DNA of 49,114 nucleotides from Phycisphaerales bacterium UBA2421. Its GTDB lineage: Bacteria; Planctomycetota; Phycisphaerae; Tepidisphaerales; Tepidisphaeraceae. This document shows positions 34,434-43,433 of the stretch, in pieces. Numbering within the stretch: the first letter of the stretch is position 1; each line of letters opens with the position of its first letter. The stretch lies in assembly GCA_002343075.1 (NCBI GenBank), contig DDRH01000008.1:4249-53362 (forward strand). The letters run 5' to 3'. The notes beneath the pieces were generated by a model, which had not been told where the DNA came from, did no database searches, and worked only from the letters and a program-made list of their open reading frames with translations. The position numbers and the translations under genes were made by a program.

Positions 34434-36998
34434 TCAACTGCGTCGCCGACCCTTCGCCTGCGGCGGGGCGGTTAGCGGGTCTTCGGGCCAGCTGTGCTTG
34501 GGGTAGCGGGCGCGCAGATCTTTGCGGACTTGCGGATAGGTGCTCATCCAGAAACTGGCGAGATCGTCCGTAATCTGCACCGGACGATAGTTCGGGCCGA
34601 GCAGTTCGAGCACAACCGCAACTTTACCGCTGCAGATGCGCGGCGTGGTGGCCAGGCCAAAAAGCTCCTGAAGCCGAACTGCCAGACGTGGCGGCTGGCC
34701 GATGGCGTATGCCAGCCGGATGCGGTTGCCGGTGGGAACTTCGATGCTCTCGGGCGCGTGTTGTTCCAGCAGACGATCGAGCGGATAGACCAGTCGCGCG
34801 CGCAGCGCATTCACCAGTACCGCGGAATTGACAGCATTCGCTGCGCGCTTGCCGTGACAGGCCTCACGAATGATCTCTACCCGCTGTGGCCCGTCGATCG
34901 TTGGCCAGGGGTGTTCGGGGAGATGGGCGTGAAGCAGCGCAATCCGGGCGAGCAGGTTGGTAGCCGACTCATCGCGCGCGAGGATCTCTGCAGCGCGCGG
35001 TGCAAGCGCGTCAGCCAGCACTTCCGCGGCGGTGGCGTCGTCCACAGGGGCGTTGGGCTGCTCGTCGATCACCAGATCGAGATAGCTTGTGCGTGTGATG
35101 CCGACCACGCGCTGTCGATGGTCATCAAACTCCGCGACGACGGTGCGTTTCACCGCGTGCGGCAGCAACTCGGCAAGCCAGGCCGGCTCGATCCGGCTGG
35201 CGATGCGCACGATCGACTCGGCCCGCGGCGCCTGGGGATTGTGGCGGGCATCGACTGCGATAAACAAATCGGCATCGACCACGCCCGACTCGCCCGCAAG
35301 CCGCACACCACCCCCGCCGACCATGGTGCCCGTCCGCGGGGCGCGATCGCGCAGGCGGCACACTCGGTCGGGATAGGCAAGTAACAGTAGCCGTCGAATA
35401 CCGTCTAAAGCGTTGTCTGAACCTGAGTTACGAACCTGCTGGCGATCAAGATGCCCGGCAGCAATAGACGCAAAATTCTCGGCAGTCCGGCGCACATTCT
35501 GCACCGCGGCGCGGTCAAGGCGATCATCGGGCAACCGCGTGTCGAGCAGTTCGATGCGATGTGAGATATCGCAATCAACGCGCGTCATCGGTGCCATCGA
35601 ACGACGCCCCGACTCGAACGGCGCATCCCTCAAGATGTCCTTCTCGCTCACCAGCGCCGCAATCAGCGCGCCCACTTCCGGATTCACAAACTCGGCCGAC
35701 GCCAGCAGCAGTCGTGCGATGCGCGGGTGCGCCGGAAACGCCAGCAGCCGGCGACCCAGCGGAGTGATCGCCCCCGCTTGTGGTGCATCGAGCGCACCAA
35801 GCAGCGAAAGTAGTCTTTCGGCCGCGGCGAGCATTTCGTCCGGGGGAGCATGGAAAAAGGAAAATTTGCGAGGATCGGTTGCGCCCCATGCATGGACCGA
35901 GAGCAAGGTGGGCGCAAGATCAACGCGCTGAATCTCAGGGGTGTCAAACGGATCAAGCGCGTGATGTTCCTTCTCGCTCCATAGCCGAATCGCCCGGCCC
36001 GCGCGCGTGCGACCCGCCCGGCCCGCCCGCTGCGTGGCGCTGGCCTGGCTGATGCGTGCGAGCGAGAGGGTGTCCATGCCCCGGCGGGGGTCAAAGCTGG
36101 CAACGCGCCGCAATCCGGCGTCGATCACGCATGTCACACCATCGATTGTCAGCGAAGTTTCTGCGATGTTGGTTGCGAGGATTACCTTCCGGCAATCACT
36201 CGGCTGCAGCGCGCGCAGTTGCTGATCATTCGGTAGCGATCCATGCAGCGGGAGCAACTGGAGGTCGTGCTCGCGGGCAACTGCAGCCAGCCCGGCGGTT
36301 GTGCGGTTGATCTCGCCGACGCCCGGAAGAAACACCAGCACGTCGCCCGCCACGCCGCCATCGTTCTGAATGACGTCGCGAAGTGCATCGGCGATGGTAT
36401 CTTCCATGTATCGGTCGCGCGGCGCTTCCCGGTAGGTGATGTCTATTGGAAAGAGCCGCCCCGGCACGCGCACGACTGGCGCGCCGCCGAGAAACGCGGC
36501 GACCGGTTCCGCATCGAGCGTAGCCGACATGACGACGATCCGCATATCGGGCCGAACAGTCTGCTGTACCTCGCGGAGCATAGCCAGGGCTAGATCAATA
36601 TGGATCGATCGCTCGTGAAACTCATCAAGAATCACGCATCCGATGCCCGGCAGGAAGGGGTCGTCCAGCAGTTGGCGGGTTAAAATGCCTTCGGTGAGAA
36701 CACGCAGACGGGTGTTCGCCCCCATGACTCGGTCGAAGCGAATGTGATAGCCGACTTCGCGCCCGAGCGTCCACTGATTTTCCGAGGCAATGCGCATGGC
36801 CGCGGCGCGGGCTGCCACTCGGCGTGGCTGCAGCATGATGATCTTGTCATGCTCGGCTTGTTCCAGGAGCGGAAGCAGGGCAGGGGGCACGCGCGTCGTT
36901 TTGCCGGCACCCGGCTCGGCCACCAGCACGAGTTGACTGCAGGTTCGCAGCGAATCGGCAATCGCAGGAAGAAAATCGTCAATAGGCAACGCGGTCAT
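34434..36998 (-). CDS. hrpB: ATP-dependent DEAH-box RNA helicase HrpB
   Basis: 854 residues from ATG 36998 (an open frame continues to 37100, overlapping the katA end). Helicase motifs: Walker A AEPGAGKTTRVP at 28-38, motif Ia QPRRVAARAAAMR, DEFHERS (DEXH) near 118, SATLD, VFLPGVGEI, and motif VI QRAGRAGR. The C-terminal half has the helicase-associated and HrpB-specific domain ending in NYRPVQITDDLASFW, then YPQVRKDLRARYPKHSWPEDP, the diagnostic family terminus. Family length is about 820-850, so it is full-length. Its role is RNA unwinding, poorly understood in bacteria. It lies 83 bases after katA on the same strand. Confidence 0.96.
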   Translation of the reverse strand: MTALPIDDFLPAIADSLRTCSQLVLVAEPGAGKTTRVPPALLPLLEQAEHDKIIMLQPRRVAARAAAMRIASENQWTLGREVGYHIRFDRVMGANTRLRVLTEGILTRQLLDDPFLPGIGCVILDEFHERSIHIDLALAMLREVQQTVRPDMRIVVMSATLDAEPVAAFLGGAPVVRVPGRLFPIDITYREAPRDRYMEDTIADALRDVIQNDGGVAGDVLVFLPGVGEINRTTAGLAAVAREHDLQLLPLHGSLPNDQQLRALQPSDCRKVILATNIAETSLTIDGVTCVIDAGLRRVASFDPRRGMDTLSLARISQASATQRAGRAGRTRAGRAIRLWSEKEHHALDPFDTPEIQRVDLAPTLLSVHAWGATDPRKFSFFHAPPDEMLAAAERLLSLLGALDAPQAGAITPLGRRLLAFPAHPRIARLLLASAEFVNPEVGALIAALVSEKDILRDAPFESGRRSMAPMTRVDCDISHRIELLDTRLPDDRLDRAAVQNVRRTAENFASIAAGHLDRQQVRNSGSDNALDGIRRLLLLAYPDRVCRLRDRAPRTGTMVGGGGVRLAGESGVVDADLFIAVDARHNPQAPRAESIVRIASRIEPAWLAELLPHAVKRTVVAEFDDHRQRVVGITRTSYLDLVIDEQPNAPVDDATAAEVLADALAPRAAEILARDESATNLLARIALLHAHLPEHPWPTIDGPQRVEIIREACHGKRAANAVNSAVLVNALRARLVYPLDRLLEQHAPESIEVPTGNRIRLAYAIGQPPRLAVRLQELFGLATTPRICSGKVAVVLELLGPNYRPVQITDDLASFWMSTYPQVRKDLRARYPKHSWPEDPLTAPPQAKGRRRS

Positions 36999-37081
36999 TG
37001 GCGAACTGCCAACGGTACTCACCCGAACGCATTTCGCCAACGACCGCGGTAACTCGGTTGCTCTTGTGGGGCAATCAGTAC

Positions 37082-38545
37082 TTACATCTTCGCGAGGCAC
37101 TCCTGTGGCACTTCGATGCCCAGCTTGGTAGCGACGCGCGCGCCGTAGTCGGGATCGGCCCTGAAAAAGTGGCAGACTTGCCGCATCTGGACTTCCTTGC
37201 GAGCCTGGCCGAGCGCGCCGGCAATTCGAGTCGTCAGCCGGTCGCGGTGGGCTTCGTCAAAGAGCCTGTAGAGGTTTCCCACCTGAGTGAAGTCGTCGTG
37301 GTCTTGGGTCGAATCAAATCGATCGACGATCGTTTGTCCAATCGACCATGCCGGGTCATCAAACTCGGCGCGCGGCTGAGGGGCGCCGGCAACGGAATTG
37401 GGAAGGTAGTTGGGTGCACTGCCGTAGCTGCCATCGGTTTGCTGGCCGTCGCGGAGATAGTTCATGACGGGACATCGAGGTTTGTTGACCGGCACCTGGT
37501 GATGGTTGACCCCGAGCCGATGCAGATGCGTATCGGCGTAGCTCATCAGTCGTGCCTGCAGCATTTTGTCCGGGCTTGGCCCAATGCCGGGCACCAGCGC
37601 GCTGGGCTTGAATGCGGCCTGCTCGACTTCGGCGAAATAGTTTTCAGGGTTGCGGTTAAGTTCGAGACGGCCTACTTCAATGAGCGGATACTCGCCGTGC
37701 GGCCAAACTTTGGTGAGGTCGAACGGGTTCCACCGAAACTCCGCCGCCTGTTTTTCGGTCATGATTTGCACAAAGACTTTCCACCGTGGGAAGTCTTTGC
37801 GTTCGATGGCCTCAAAAAGGTCCCGCTGGTGGCTTTCACGGTCGCCGGCGATGGTTTCAGCCGACTGCTCGTCGGTCATGTTCTCAATGCCCTGCTCGGT
37901 GCGGAAGTGAAACTTACACCAAACCCTTTCGCCCGAAGCACTTAAGAGCGAGTAAGTATGACTGCCAAAACCATGCAGGTGGCGGTAACTCCTGGGAATA
38001 CCGCGATCGCTGAAGAGGATTGTTACCTGGTGAAGCGACTCGGGGCAAAGCGACCAGAAATCCCACTGCATATCCATGTTTCGCAGATTCGACTGCGGAT
38101 GGCGCTTCTGTGTGTGAATGAACATCTGAAACTTGTACGGATCGCGCACAAAGAACACAGGTGTGTTGTTGCCAACAAGATCCCAGTTGCCTTCTCCGGT
38201 GTAAAACTTCACAGCGAAGCCGCGGACATCGCGCTCGGCGTCGGCGGCGCCGCGCTCGCCGGCAACGGTGCTGAAGCGCAGGAATACATCTGTCTTCTGA
38301 CCGACCTTTGAGAAAACGTGTGCCCGGGTGTATCGAGTGATGTCGCCCGTGACGGTAAACGTGCCGTACGCGCCCGACCCCTTTGCGTGGACGACGCGCT
38401 CGGGGATGCGCTCGCGGTTAAAGTGCTGCATCTGCTCTAGCAGTTGCACATCCTGCATGAGCAACGGCCCGCGCGGGCCAGCAGTGATTGCTTGCTGCGT
38501 GCCAACAGGCGCGCCGTTAGCTGTAGTGAGTCGATTTTCCGCCAT
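37082..38545 (-). CDS. katA: Monofunctional haem catalase
   Basis: 487 residues, the small-subunit (clade 3-like) size. The distal catalytic His lies in [18 protein letters not shown], the distal Asn in [16 protein letters not shown], and the haem-ligand Tyr in [23 protein letters not shown]. It breaks down hydrogen peroxide in the cytoplasm. GGAG stands eight bases before ATG 38545. The divergent gene 97 bases away is an OxyR-like regulator, and the shared region holds an OxyR-type operator, so peroxide induction is expected. hrpB follows downstream. Confidence 0.97.
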   Translation of the reverse strand: MAENRLTTANGAPVGTQQAITAGPRGPLLMQDVQLLEQMQHFNRERIPERVVHAKGSGAYGTFTVTGDITRYTRAHVFSKVGQKTDVFLRFSTVAGERGAADAERDVRGFAVKFYTGEGNWDLVGNNTPVFFVRDPYKFQMFIHTQKRHPQSNLRNMDMQWDFWSLCPESLHQVTILFSDRGIPRSYRHLHGFGSHTYSLLSASGERVWCKFHFRTEQGIENMTDEQSAETIAGDRESHQRDLFEAIERKDFPRWKVFVQIMTEKQAAEFRWNPFDLTKVWPHGEYPLIEVGRLELNRNPENYFAEVEQAAFKPSALVPGIGPSPDKMLQARLMSYADTHLHRLGVNHHQVPVNKPRCPVMNYLRDGQQTDGSYGSAPNYLPNSVAGAPQPRAEFDDPAWSIGQTIVDRFDSTQDHDDFTQVGNLYRLFDEAHRDRLTTRIAGALGQARKEVQMRQVCHFFRADPDYGARVATKLGIEVPQECLAKM

Positions 38546-38596
38546 ACGAGGGTCTCCTTCAGTTGTAGTAAGGATCAGACGTTAGAGTCGAGTGAT

Positions 38597-38644
38597 ATAG
38601 CAGTCAAATATGATATAACACTAGAGTGTATAGGCATCACCTAT
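38597..38644. promoter_or_regulatory. OxyR-type operator between katA and oxyR
   Basis: Five 4-base elements are spaced by exactly seven bases: ATAG (38597), ATAT (38608), CACT (38619), ATAG (38630), CTAT (38641). The last two form ATAG-N7-CTAT, a perfect OxyR half-site, and the 11-bp periodicity matches the E. coli OxyR pattern of four elements. The CTAT overlaps the oxyR ATG at 38643, so OxyR bound here would block its own expression while activating katA on the other strand. Binding itself is inferred. Confidence 0.72.
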
Positions 38645-39542
38645 GGATATCAGGCAGCTTGCTTATTTCGTGGCCACCGTAGAAGCCGGCACGGTCAGCC
38701 GGGCCGCGGCGCGGGTGGGAGTTGCGCAGCCGTCGCTCAGCCAGCAGTTAAAGTCGCTGGAGGATTCGCTGGGCGTCCGGCTCTTTGATCGGTTGCCGAG
38801 AGGTATGACGCCCACCGAGGCCGGAAGGGCATTGCTTCCCCGCGCGCGCAGAATCCTTGCTGAGGCAGCCGATCTCGAGCAAAACCTGAAGCGCGAAAGC
38901 AAAAGCACCGCAGGCATCCTGGCCGTGGGTGCGATTCCGACTATTGCGCCATACGTTCTGCCGCACGCCATCGCATCGGTCGTGGAAGCGCGACGAGGCT
39001 GTGAAGTGACTGTGCGCGAAGACCTGACGGAAAACGTCCTGGAAGCACTTCTCGACTGCCAGATTGAATGCGCGCTCATCGCCACGCAGCCGGACGATGA
39101 CCGAATCGCATTTGAACACCTGCGTGATGAGGAATTGGTTGTGGTCGCGCCGGCTTCGATGCGGTGGGCTTCAGCGGAGCTGCGCCTGACCGACTTACGC
39201 GACCAACCAACGATCAGCCTGCACGAGATGCATTGCCTTGGGAGGCAGGTGGATGTGTTCTGCGAATTGAGGCGGCTAAGACCGCGTGTGGTATGCAAGA
39301 TGACGCAGCTATCAACGATACTGAAACTGGTGTCGCTGGGCCTTGGGGTGTCGGTTGTGCCGGAAATGACCGCCGCGGTGGCGCGTGAGCCGGGCTGCGC
39401 CTACTCGCGGCTGCGTGGCGAGCGCCCGGTTCGCCCGCTGGGAATTGCCTGGCGAAAAGGGCGAAGGCGGTCGGCTGTGGCCATGAACTTCGCAACAGCC
39501 GTGCAGGGGCTGCTGGCGTCGGATCGGCTGCGCATGAGATAG
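38643..39542 (+). CDS. oxyR: OxyR-like peroxide-sensing LysR regulator
   Basis: 299 residues. The N-terminal winged helix-turn-helix (MDIRQLAYFVATVEAGTVSR, AAARVGVAQPSLSQQLKSLE) precedes a periplasmic-binding-like effector domain. In the effector domain EMHCLGRQVDVFC has Cys198 and Cys207 separated by eight residues, the same spacing as C199 and C208 of E. coli OxyR, which form a disulfide with peroxide. The gene is divergent from katA over 97 bases with an operator overlapping its own start. It should activate katA under peroxide and repress itself. Confidence 0.92.
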   Translation: MDIRQLAYFVATVEAGTVSRAAARVGVAQPSLSQQLKSLEDSLGVRLFDRLPRGMTPTEAGRALLPRARRILAEAADLEQNLKRESKSTAGILAVGAIPTIAPYVLPHAIASVVEARRGCEVTVREDLTENVLEALLDCQIECALIATQPDDDRIAFEHLRDEELVVVAPASMRWASAELRLTDLRDQPTISLHEMHCLGRQVDVFCELRRLRPRVVCKMTQLSTILKLVSLGLGVSVVPEMTAAVAREPGCAYSRLRGERPVRPLGIAWRKGRRRSAVAMNFATAVQGLLASDRLRMR

Positions 39543-39599
39543 CACTGGCCGATCCCGCCGGCGATACCTCGATCGAGCCAGCGGCAAAACTGGGCAGAA

Positions 39600-40349
39600 T
39601 CACCGAAAGCCGCCGGAAATGTACAGCAATTCCCCGGTTATCCACGACGAATCGCTCGAAGCGAGAAAGACAGCCGCGGGGCCTTTGTCCTGCGGCGCGC
39701 CGATGCGTCCAAGCGGTGTCGTCGCCTCCACCTGCGTGCGGAAGTCGCCTGCATGAAGCCCCGCAGCTTCCACGCCTTCAGTCAGCACCATACCGGGGTT
39801 GATCGCATTGACTCGAATCTTTCTCGGCCCGAGTTCTTTCGCCAGTGTCCTTGTGATTGTATCAACCGCGCCCTTGGTCGCAGCGTATACGCTCGCCGCA
39901 GGGGGAGCGGAGATGCCTGCCACCGAGCCGATGTTGATCACGCTTCCACCATCGACACCAAAGTACCTCGCCGCCTCCTGAGTGGCGGTCAGCAAACCGA
40001 AGACATTCAGATCGAATTGCTTTCGGTACGATTCATAGGTCACCGCCTCGAGCGGCGCAAACTCGTAGACTCCGGCATTATTGACCAGCACATCCAGACG
40101 CGCGAAAGCGCGTTTCGTCTCGGCAAACATCCGCTGCACATCGCCGGGCTTCGACACGTCCGCCTGCACGGCAATTGCCTTTCCGCCATCTGCCAGGATT
40201 CTGGCGACAACATCGTCCGCAGCCCGCGCGCTCGCCGCAAAGTTCACCACGACTGCTGCCCCTTCGGCCGCGAGGTGCGCGGCGATCGACGCGCCAATGC
40301 CCTTTGAAGCCCCTGTGACAACTGCCACCTTTCCATCCAATTTTCCCAT
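39600..40349 (-). CDS. Short-chain dehydrogenase/reductase (FabG-like)
   Basis: 249 residues from ATG 40349, with GGAG nine bases upstream. The Rossmann motif TGASKGIG, the NNAG motif in DVLVNNAGVYEF, and the Ser...Tyr-x3-Lys catalytic set (SVAGISAPPAASVYAATK) make a classical SDR; V-N-F after the second strand and the lack of an acidic residue there suggest NADP(H) preference. It ends in WITGELLYISGGFR. The oxidoreduction substrate is unknown: many such proteins are annotated 3-oxoacyl-ACP reductase without proof. It stands alone between oxyR and a divergent DNA glycosylase gene. Confidence 0.9.
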   Translation of the reverse strand: MGKLDGKVAVVTGASKGIGASIAAHLAAEGAAVVVNFAASARAADDVVARILADGGKAIAVQADVSKPGDVQRMFAETKRAFARLDVLVNNAGVYEFAPLEAVTYESYRKQFDLNVFGLLTATQEAARYFGVDGGSVINIGSVAGISAPPAASVYAATKGAVDTITRTLAKELGPRKIRVNAINPGMVLTEGVEAAGLHAGDFRTQVEATTPLGRIGAPQDKGPAAVFLASSDSSWITGELLYISGGFR

Positions 40350-40533
40350 GATCAAAATGCTCCATGGCCTCGCGACGCATGCCGACCGAGCTTAAGCTCA
40401 CCGATTCTCATGCGTCACCATTAGCCGAAGCACAGTAGGCATGTGGCAGAACAGAGTCAAAAGGCCTGCGCTTCCGGCGGACATGACATGTTCCGCGCGC
40501 AAGGCTGGCAAGGCGAGTGTCGCGGCATCCGGC

Positions 40534-41163
40534 ATGAAGTGCCATCCATCATCTCGAGTCATCTCCCGGCTGCCCGATTCGGATCGGCTCGAGCTCCCAT
40601 TCTTTGAACAGCCAGCGCTGCGACTGTCCCGCTCGCTACTAGGGTGCGTGATGGCACGGCGAGTGGGCGCTCGGGTCTTGCGGGCGCGTGTGGTCGAAGT
40701 GGAGGCGTATCTGGGGCCGAAAGATCTCGCCTCGCATTCATCGAAGGGCCGGACCCCTCGCACTGAGGTCATGTTTGGCCCCCCCGGACGGGCGTACGTT
40801 TACTTCGTGTATGGCATGCATTGGTTGTTCAATATTGTTTGCGGGAGAGAAGGGGCGGCCCACGCGGTCCTTATTCGTGCTGCCGACCCGATGGACGGCT
40901 GGGATGCACGGCTGACAGGCCCGGCCCGGCTCACATCAGCGTTTGGCATCACCGGTTTGCATAATCGGCTCGACCTGTGCAGCGGGCCGATCGGTTTCAC
41001 CGGTGATCCGTCTTATCGTCCGCGCATTATCCGGACGGCGCGAATCGGCGTGGACTACGCCGGCGACTGGAAAGACCGCCCGTTGCGGTTCATCGACGTC
41101 TCCAACCCCGTTGCCCTGAAGCTCAAGGGCATTCCAAGAGAACAACTTTCCCCGCGGCGGTGA
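40534..41163 (+). CDS. 3-methyladenine DNA glycosylase (AAG/MPG family)
   Basis: 209 residues from ATG 40534; the open frame starts earlier at 40441 and the true start could be one of several Met codons, none with a strong ribosome binding site. The family core is clear: ARVVEVEAYLGPKDLASHSS with the catalytic Glu, RTEVMFGPPGRAYVYFVYGMHWLFNIV, HAVLIRAADPM, and LCSGPIGFTGDP. The enzyme excises alkylated purines from DNA in base excision repair. It converges on dnaB, with 26 bases between stops. Confidence 0.92.
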   Translation: MKCHPSSRVISRLPDSDRLELPFFEQPALRLSRSLLGCVMARRVGARVLRARVVEVEAYLGPKDLASHSSKGRTPRTEVMFGPPGRAYVYFVYGMHWLFNIVCGREGAAHAVLIRAADPMDGWDARLTGPARLTSAFGITGLHNRLDLCSGPIGFTGDPSYRPRIIRTARIGVDYAGDWKDRPLRFIDVSNPVALKLKGIPREQLSPRR

Positions 41164-41189
41164 TCTGACTGCGAACAGGCCTGCGTGGA

Positions 41190-42551
41190 TTAGAACGGGT
41201 CGGTGGCACCCGACAAGTTCTTAAATGTGGTTGTGCGATTATCAAACGTCAGCTTCACCGTACCGGTCGGCCCGTTGCGTTGCTTGGCGATGATGATTTC
41301 GGCGATGTTGTCCGGCTCAAAGTTTGGGTCAGACATGCGATAGTAGTCCTCACGATGCAGCAGCATGACCACGTCGGCATCCTGTTCGATCGAACCAGAC
41401 TCGCGCAAATCGCTCATACGCGGACGGTGGCCTTCCCGGCCTTCGGTGGCGCGGTTTAGCTGGCTCAGGCAAATCACTGGAATGGAAAGCTCCCGCGCGA
41501 CTGCCTTGATACCCCGGGAGATTTCGCTGATCTGCTGCTGCCGACTTTCCGGGCCGGGGTTATCCATTAGCTGCATGTAGTCGATCATCAGACACTTGAT
41601 ATCGTGCTGTTGCTTCAGCCGCCGGGCCTTGGCGCGCAGGTCGAGCACGGTCAATCCCGGCGTGTCGTCGACCATGATCGTGACCTTGTAAAGCTCATTC
41701 ACCACCGCGGCGAGCTTTTGCACTTCGGTGGGCTGGCACATCCCCCGGCGGACTTTCTGCGCGTCAATTCCTGCCCGGCTGCATAGCATGCGCTGGGCCA
41801 GTTGCTGCCGAGACATTTCCAGCGAAAAGACCGCAGTTGGCAGCCGGCTGTTGGCACTCACATGCTCGATAATGTTCATTCCGAACGCGGTTTTGCCGAC
41901 CGATGGACGCGCCGCGACGATAATCAGTTCGCCATCCTGCATGCCATTAAGCATGTCATCGATCTCAAAGAACCCCGTCTCCACCCCCCGGCGGCCACGC
42001 TCTTCGAGCATGTTATAGACTTCCATTGCCACATCGCCGAGCGAATGGACCTGGTTGGAAACCTTCTTCTCTGCAATCTCAAAGATGCGCTTCTCCGCCC
42101 GATCGAGCACATGTTCGGCACTCTCGTGCGGCGCATAAGCCTCACGCAAACTCTCCCCGGCTGCGCTGATGAGCGACCGCAACAGCGCCTTTTCACGGAC
42201 GATCTTCGCATAATGCGGCGCGTGGGCCGCAGACGGCACTGAGTTAAGTAGCTGCCCGAGGTACGCAGTCCCGCCCACTTCTTCAAGACGGCCGCGCTTG
42301 TTCAACTCTTCCCGCACCACAACGGCATCGATGGGGCGGTTGTTCTGGTAAAGATCGATCAACACTTCAAACACGACAACATGATCATCGCGATAGAACG
42401 AGTCGCGATCGACAAGCGTCACGATGTCGCCGATGATGTGCTTATCCAGCATCATCGAGCCTAGCAGGCACATCTCAGCTTCAATGCTGTGGGGAGGCAG
42501 CCGGTCAAACGGCTGGGAAAACTCGGGCGTGGGAATACGCAGTTCGCTCAT
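41190..42551 (-). CDS. dnaB: Replicative DNA helicase
   Basis: 453 residues. The N-terminal primase-interacting domain (LPPHSIEAEMCLLGSMMLDK) and linker are followed by the RecA-like domain with Walker A ARPSVGKTAFGMNI, QLAQRMLCSRAGI, Walker B CLMIDYMQLM, SQLNRATEGREGHRPRMSDLRESGSIEQDADVV, and the family end EIIIAKQRNGPTGTVKLTFD. It unwinds DNA at the fork. Last gene of the minus-strand rpsF-ssb-rplI-dnaB block, it is separated from rplI by a 323-base region holding a large hairpin and DnaA-box-like words, so it may be transcribed separately. Confidence 0.98.
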   Translation of the reverse strand: MSELRIPTPEFSQPFDRLPPHSIEAEMCLLGSMMLDKHIIGDIVTLVDRDSFYRDDHVVVFEVLIDLYQNNRPIDAVVVREELNKRGRLEEVGGTAYLGQLLNSVPSAAHAPHYAKIVREKALLRSLISAAGESLREAYAPHESAEHVLDRAEKRIFEIAEKKVSNQVHSLGDVAMEVYNMLEERGRRGVETGFFEIDDMLNGMQDGELIIVAARPSVGKTAFGMNIIEHVSANSRLPTAVFSLEMSRQQLAQRMLCSRAGIDAQKVRRGMCQPTEVQKLAAVVNELYKVTIMVDDTPGLTVLDLRAKARRLKQQHDIKCLMIDYMQLMDNPGPESRQQQISEISRGIKAVARELSIPVICLSQLNRATEGREGHRPRMSDLRESGSIEQDADVVMLLHREDYYRMSDPNFEPDNIAEIIIAKQRNGPTGTVKLTFDNRTTTFKNLSGATDPF

Positions 42552-42749
42552 GAGACACCATCCGTGGCCAACAACTCAAGGATTGTATGCGAAGGATTAT
42601 CACTGGCCTGCAATGATCTCACAAGAGATCGGCCGATGAGCGATAAGTTGTCCACCGGAGTTGTTCACCGTGTGGAAAACTTCAGACCAACCCGCGGACG
42701 CGTGATGCGGAGGGAATCAGTGGGGAGAAATACCGGGGGTAGAACACCA
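42552..42749 (-). promoter_or_regulatory. dnaB upstream region with DnaA-box-like words and an inverted repeat
   Basis: No gene fits. The region has TTGTCCACC at 42648-42656, TTGTTCACC at 42661-42669, and on the minus strand TTTTCCACA (42671-42679), one to two bases from the DnaA-box consensus TTATNCACA, clustered within 32 bases. A perfect inverted repeat GATCTC-N4-GAGATC lies at 42615-42630. These could be DnaA sites controlling dnaB, or chance. Promoter hexamers are not clear. Confidence 0.4.
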
Positions 42750-42855
42750 AAGCAGGCGTGCGGCGGGACAAAACCGGGCGGCGGGGGAGTGATCACTCCG
42801 CCTTCTGCCCGACCTTTCTCACGCCGCACGCCTTTATGCGTCGAAACGCCTGCTT
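42750..42855 (-). terminator. Nested and competing hairpins between rplI and dnaB
   Basis: Read on the minus strand after the rplI stop. An inner terminator-like stem (CGGGC with GCCCG at 42807-42811 and 42775-42779, around a perfect 14-bp palindrome GGAGTGATCACTCC at 42786-42799) is followed by GGTTTTGT. Outside it, 42822-42833 and 42754-42765 form a perfect 12-bp stem. A second arm at 42846-42855 is a perfect complement of 42750-42759 and overlaps the same target, so the two outer stems exclude each other. This looks like an attenuator or a strong terminator that separates rplI from dnaB. Confidence 0.7.
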
Positions 42856-42874
42856 GCGTCAAAAACCGGCCCGG

Positions 42875-43396
42875 TCACTCGGCGGCGGGGGTTTCCGCTT
42901 GCTTGCTCTTGGCAAATGCGTCCATGGCTGCCTTGCTTTCGGCGTCGGCGTGGACCCACACCTTCAGTTCCGCCTCCAGATCGTCGGCGAACGAAACGAC
43001 CACCGCATAATCGGCGACGCGATCGAGCTTGCCCGGAAGATTGATATCGTCGGGGTTGACGTCGAAGCCCTGCGACTGCAGTTGCTTGGCGATGTCGGTA
43101 GCGCCGACACTGCCGAAGAGGTGGCCCTGCTCGTTGGCGCGGCGTTCGAGATGAACTTCGACGCCCTTGAGCTTGGCGATGAGCTTTTCCTGCTCCCCGC
43201 GGCGGGCCTTTTCGATGCGCTCGATCTCTTTCTTGCGCTCTTCCACCTTTTTCACGTTGCCGGGTGTGGGCTCGACGGCCAAATCCTTTGGCACCAGATA
43301 GTTACGCGCGTACCCGGCCGACACTTCGACGATATCGCCGACCCGGCCGACATGTTTAATCGATTCTTTGAGAAGCAGTTTGACGTTGTTTGCCAT
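42875..43396 (-). CDS. rplI: 50S ribosomal protein bL9
   Basis: 173 residues from ATG 43396, with GAGGT close upstream; the frame opens much further but only this start fits. The N-terminal domain (MANNVKLLLKESIKHVGRVG, DIVEVSAGYARNYLVPKDLA) is followed by the long helix and the C-terminal domain (HLFGSVGATDIAKQLQSQGF). Length (about 150 usual) is exceeded slightly by an Ala/Lys-rich tail. It binds 23S rRNA near the L1 stalk. It follows ssb directly, without rpsR between. Confidence 0.96.
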   Translation of the reverse strand: MANNVKLLLKESIKHVGRVGDIVEVSAGYARNYLVPKDLAVEPTPGNVKKVEERKKEIERIEKARRGEQEKLIAKLKGVEVHLERRANEQGHLFGSVGATDIAKQLQSQGFDVNPDDINLPGKLDRVADYAVVVSFADDLEAELKVWVHADAESKAAMDAFAKSKQAETPAAE

Positions 43397-43433
43397 GATT
43401 ACCTCGGAATAAACTCTCACAAATGTTGTTGAT

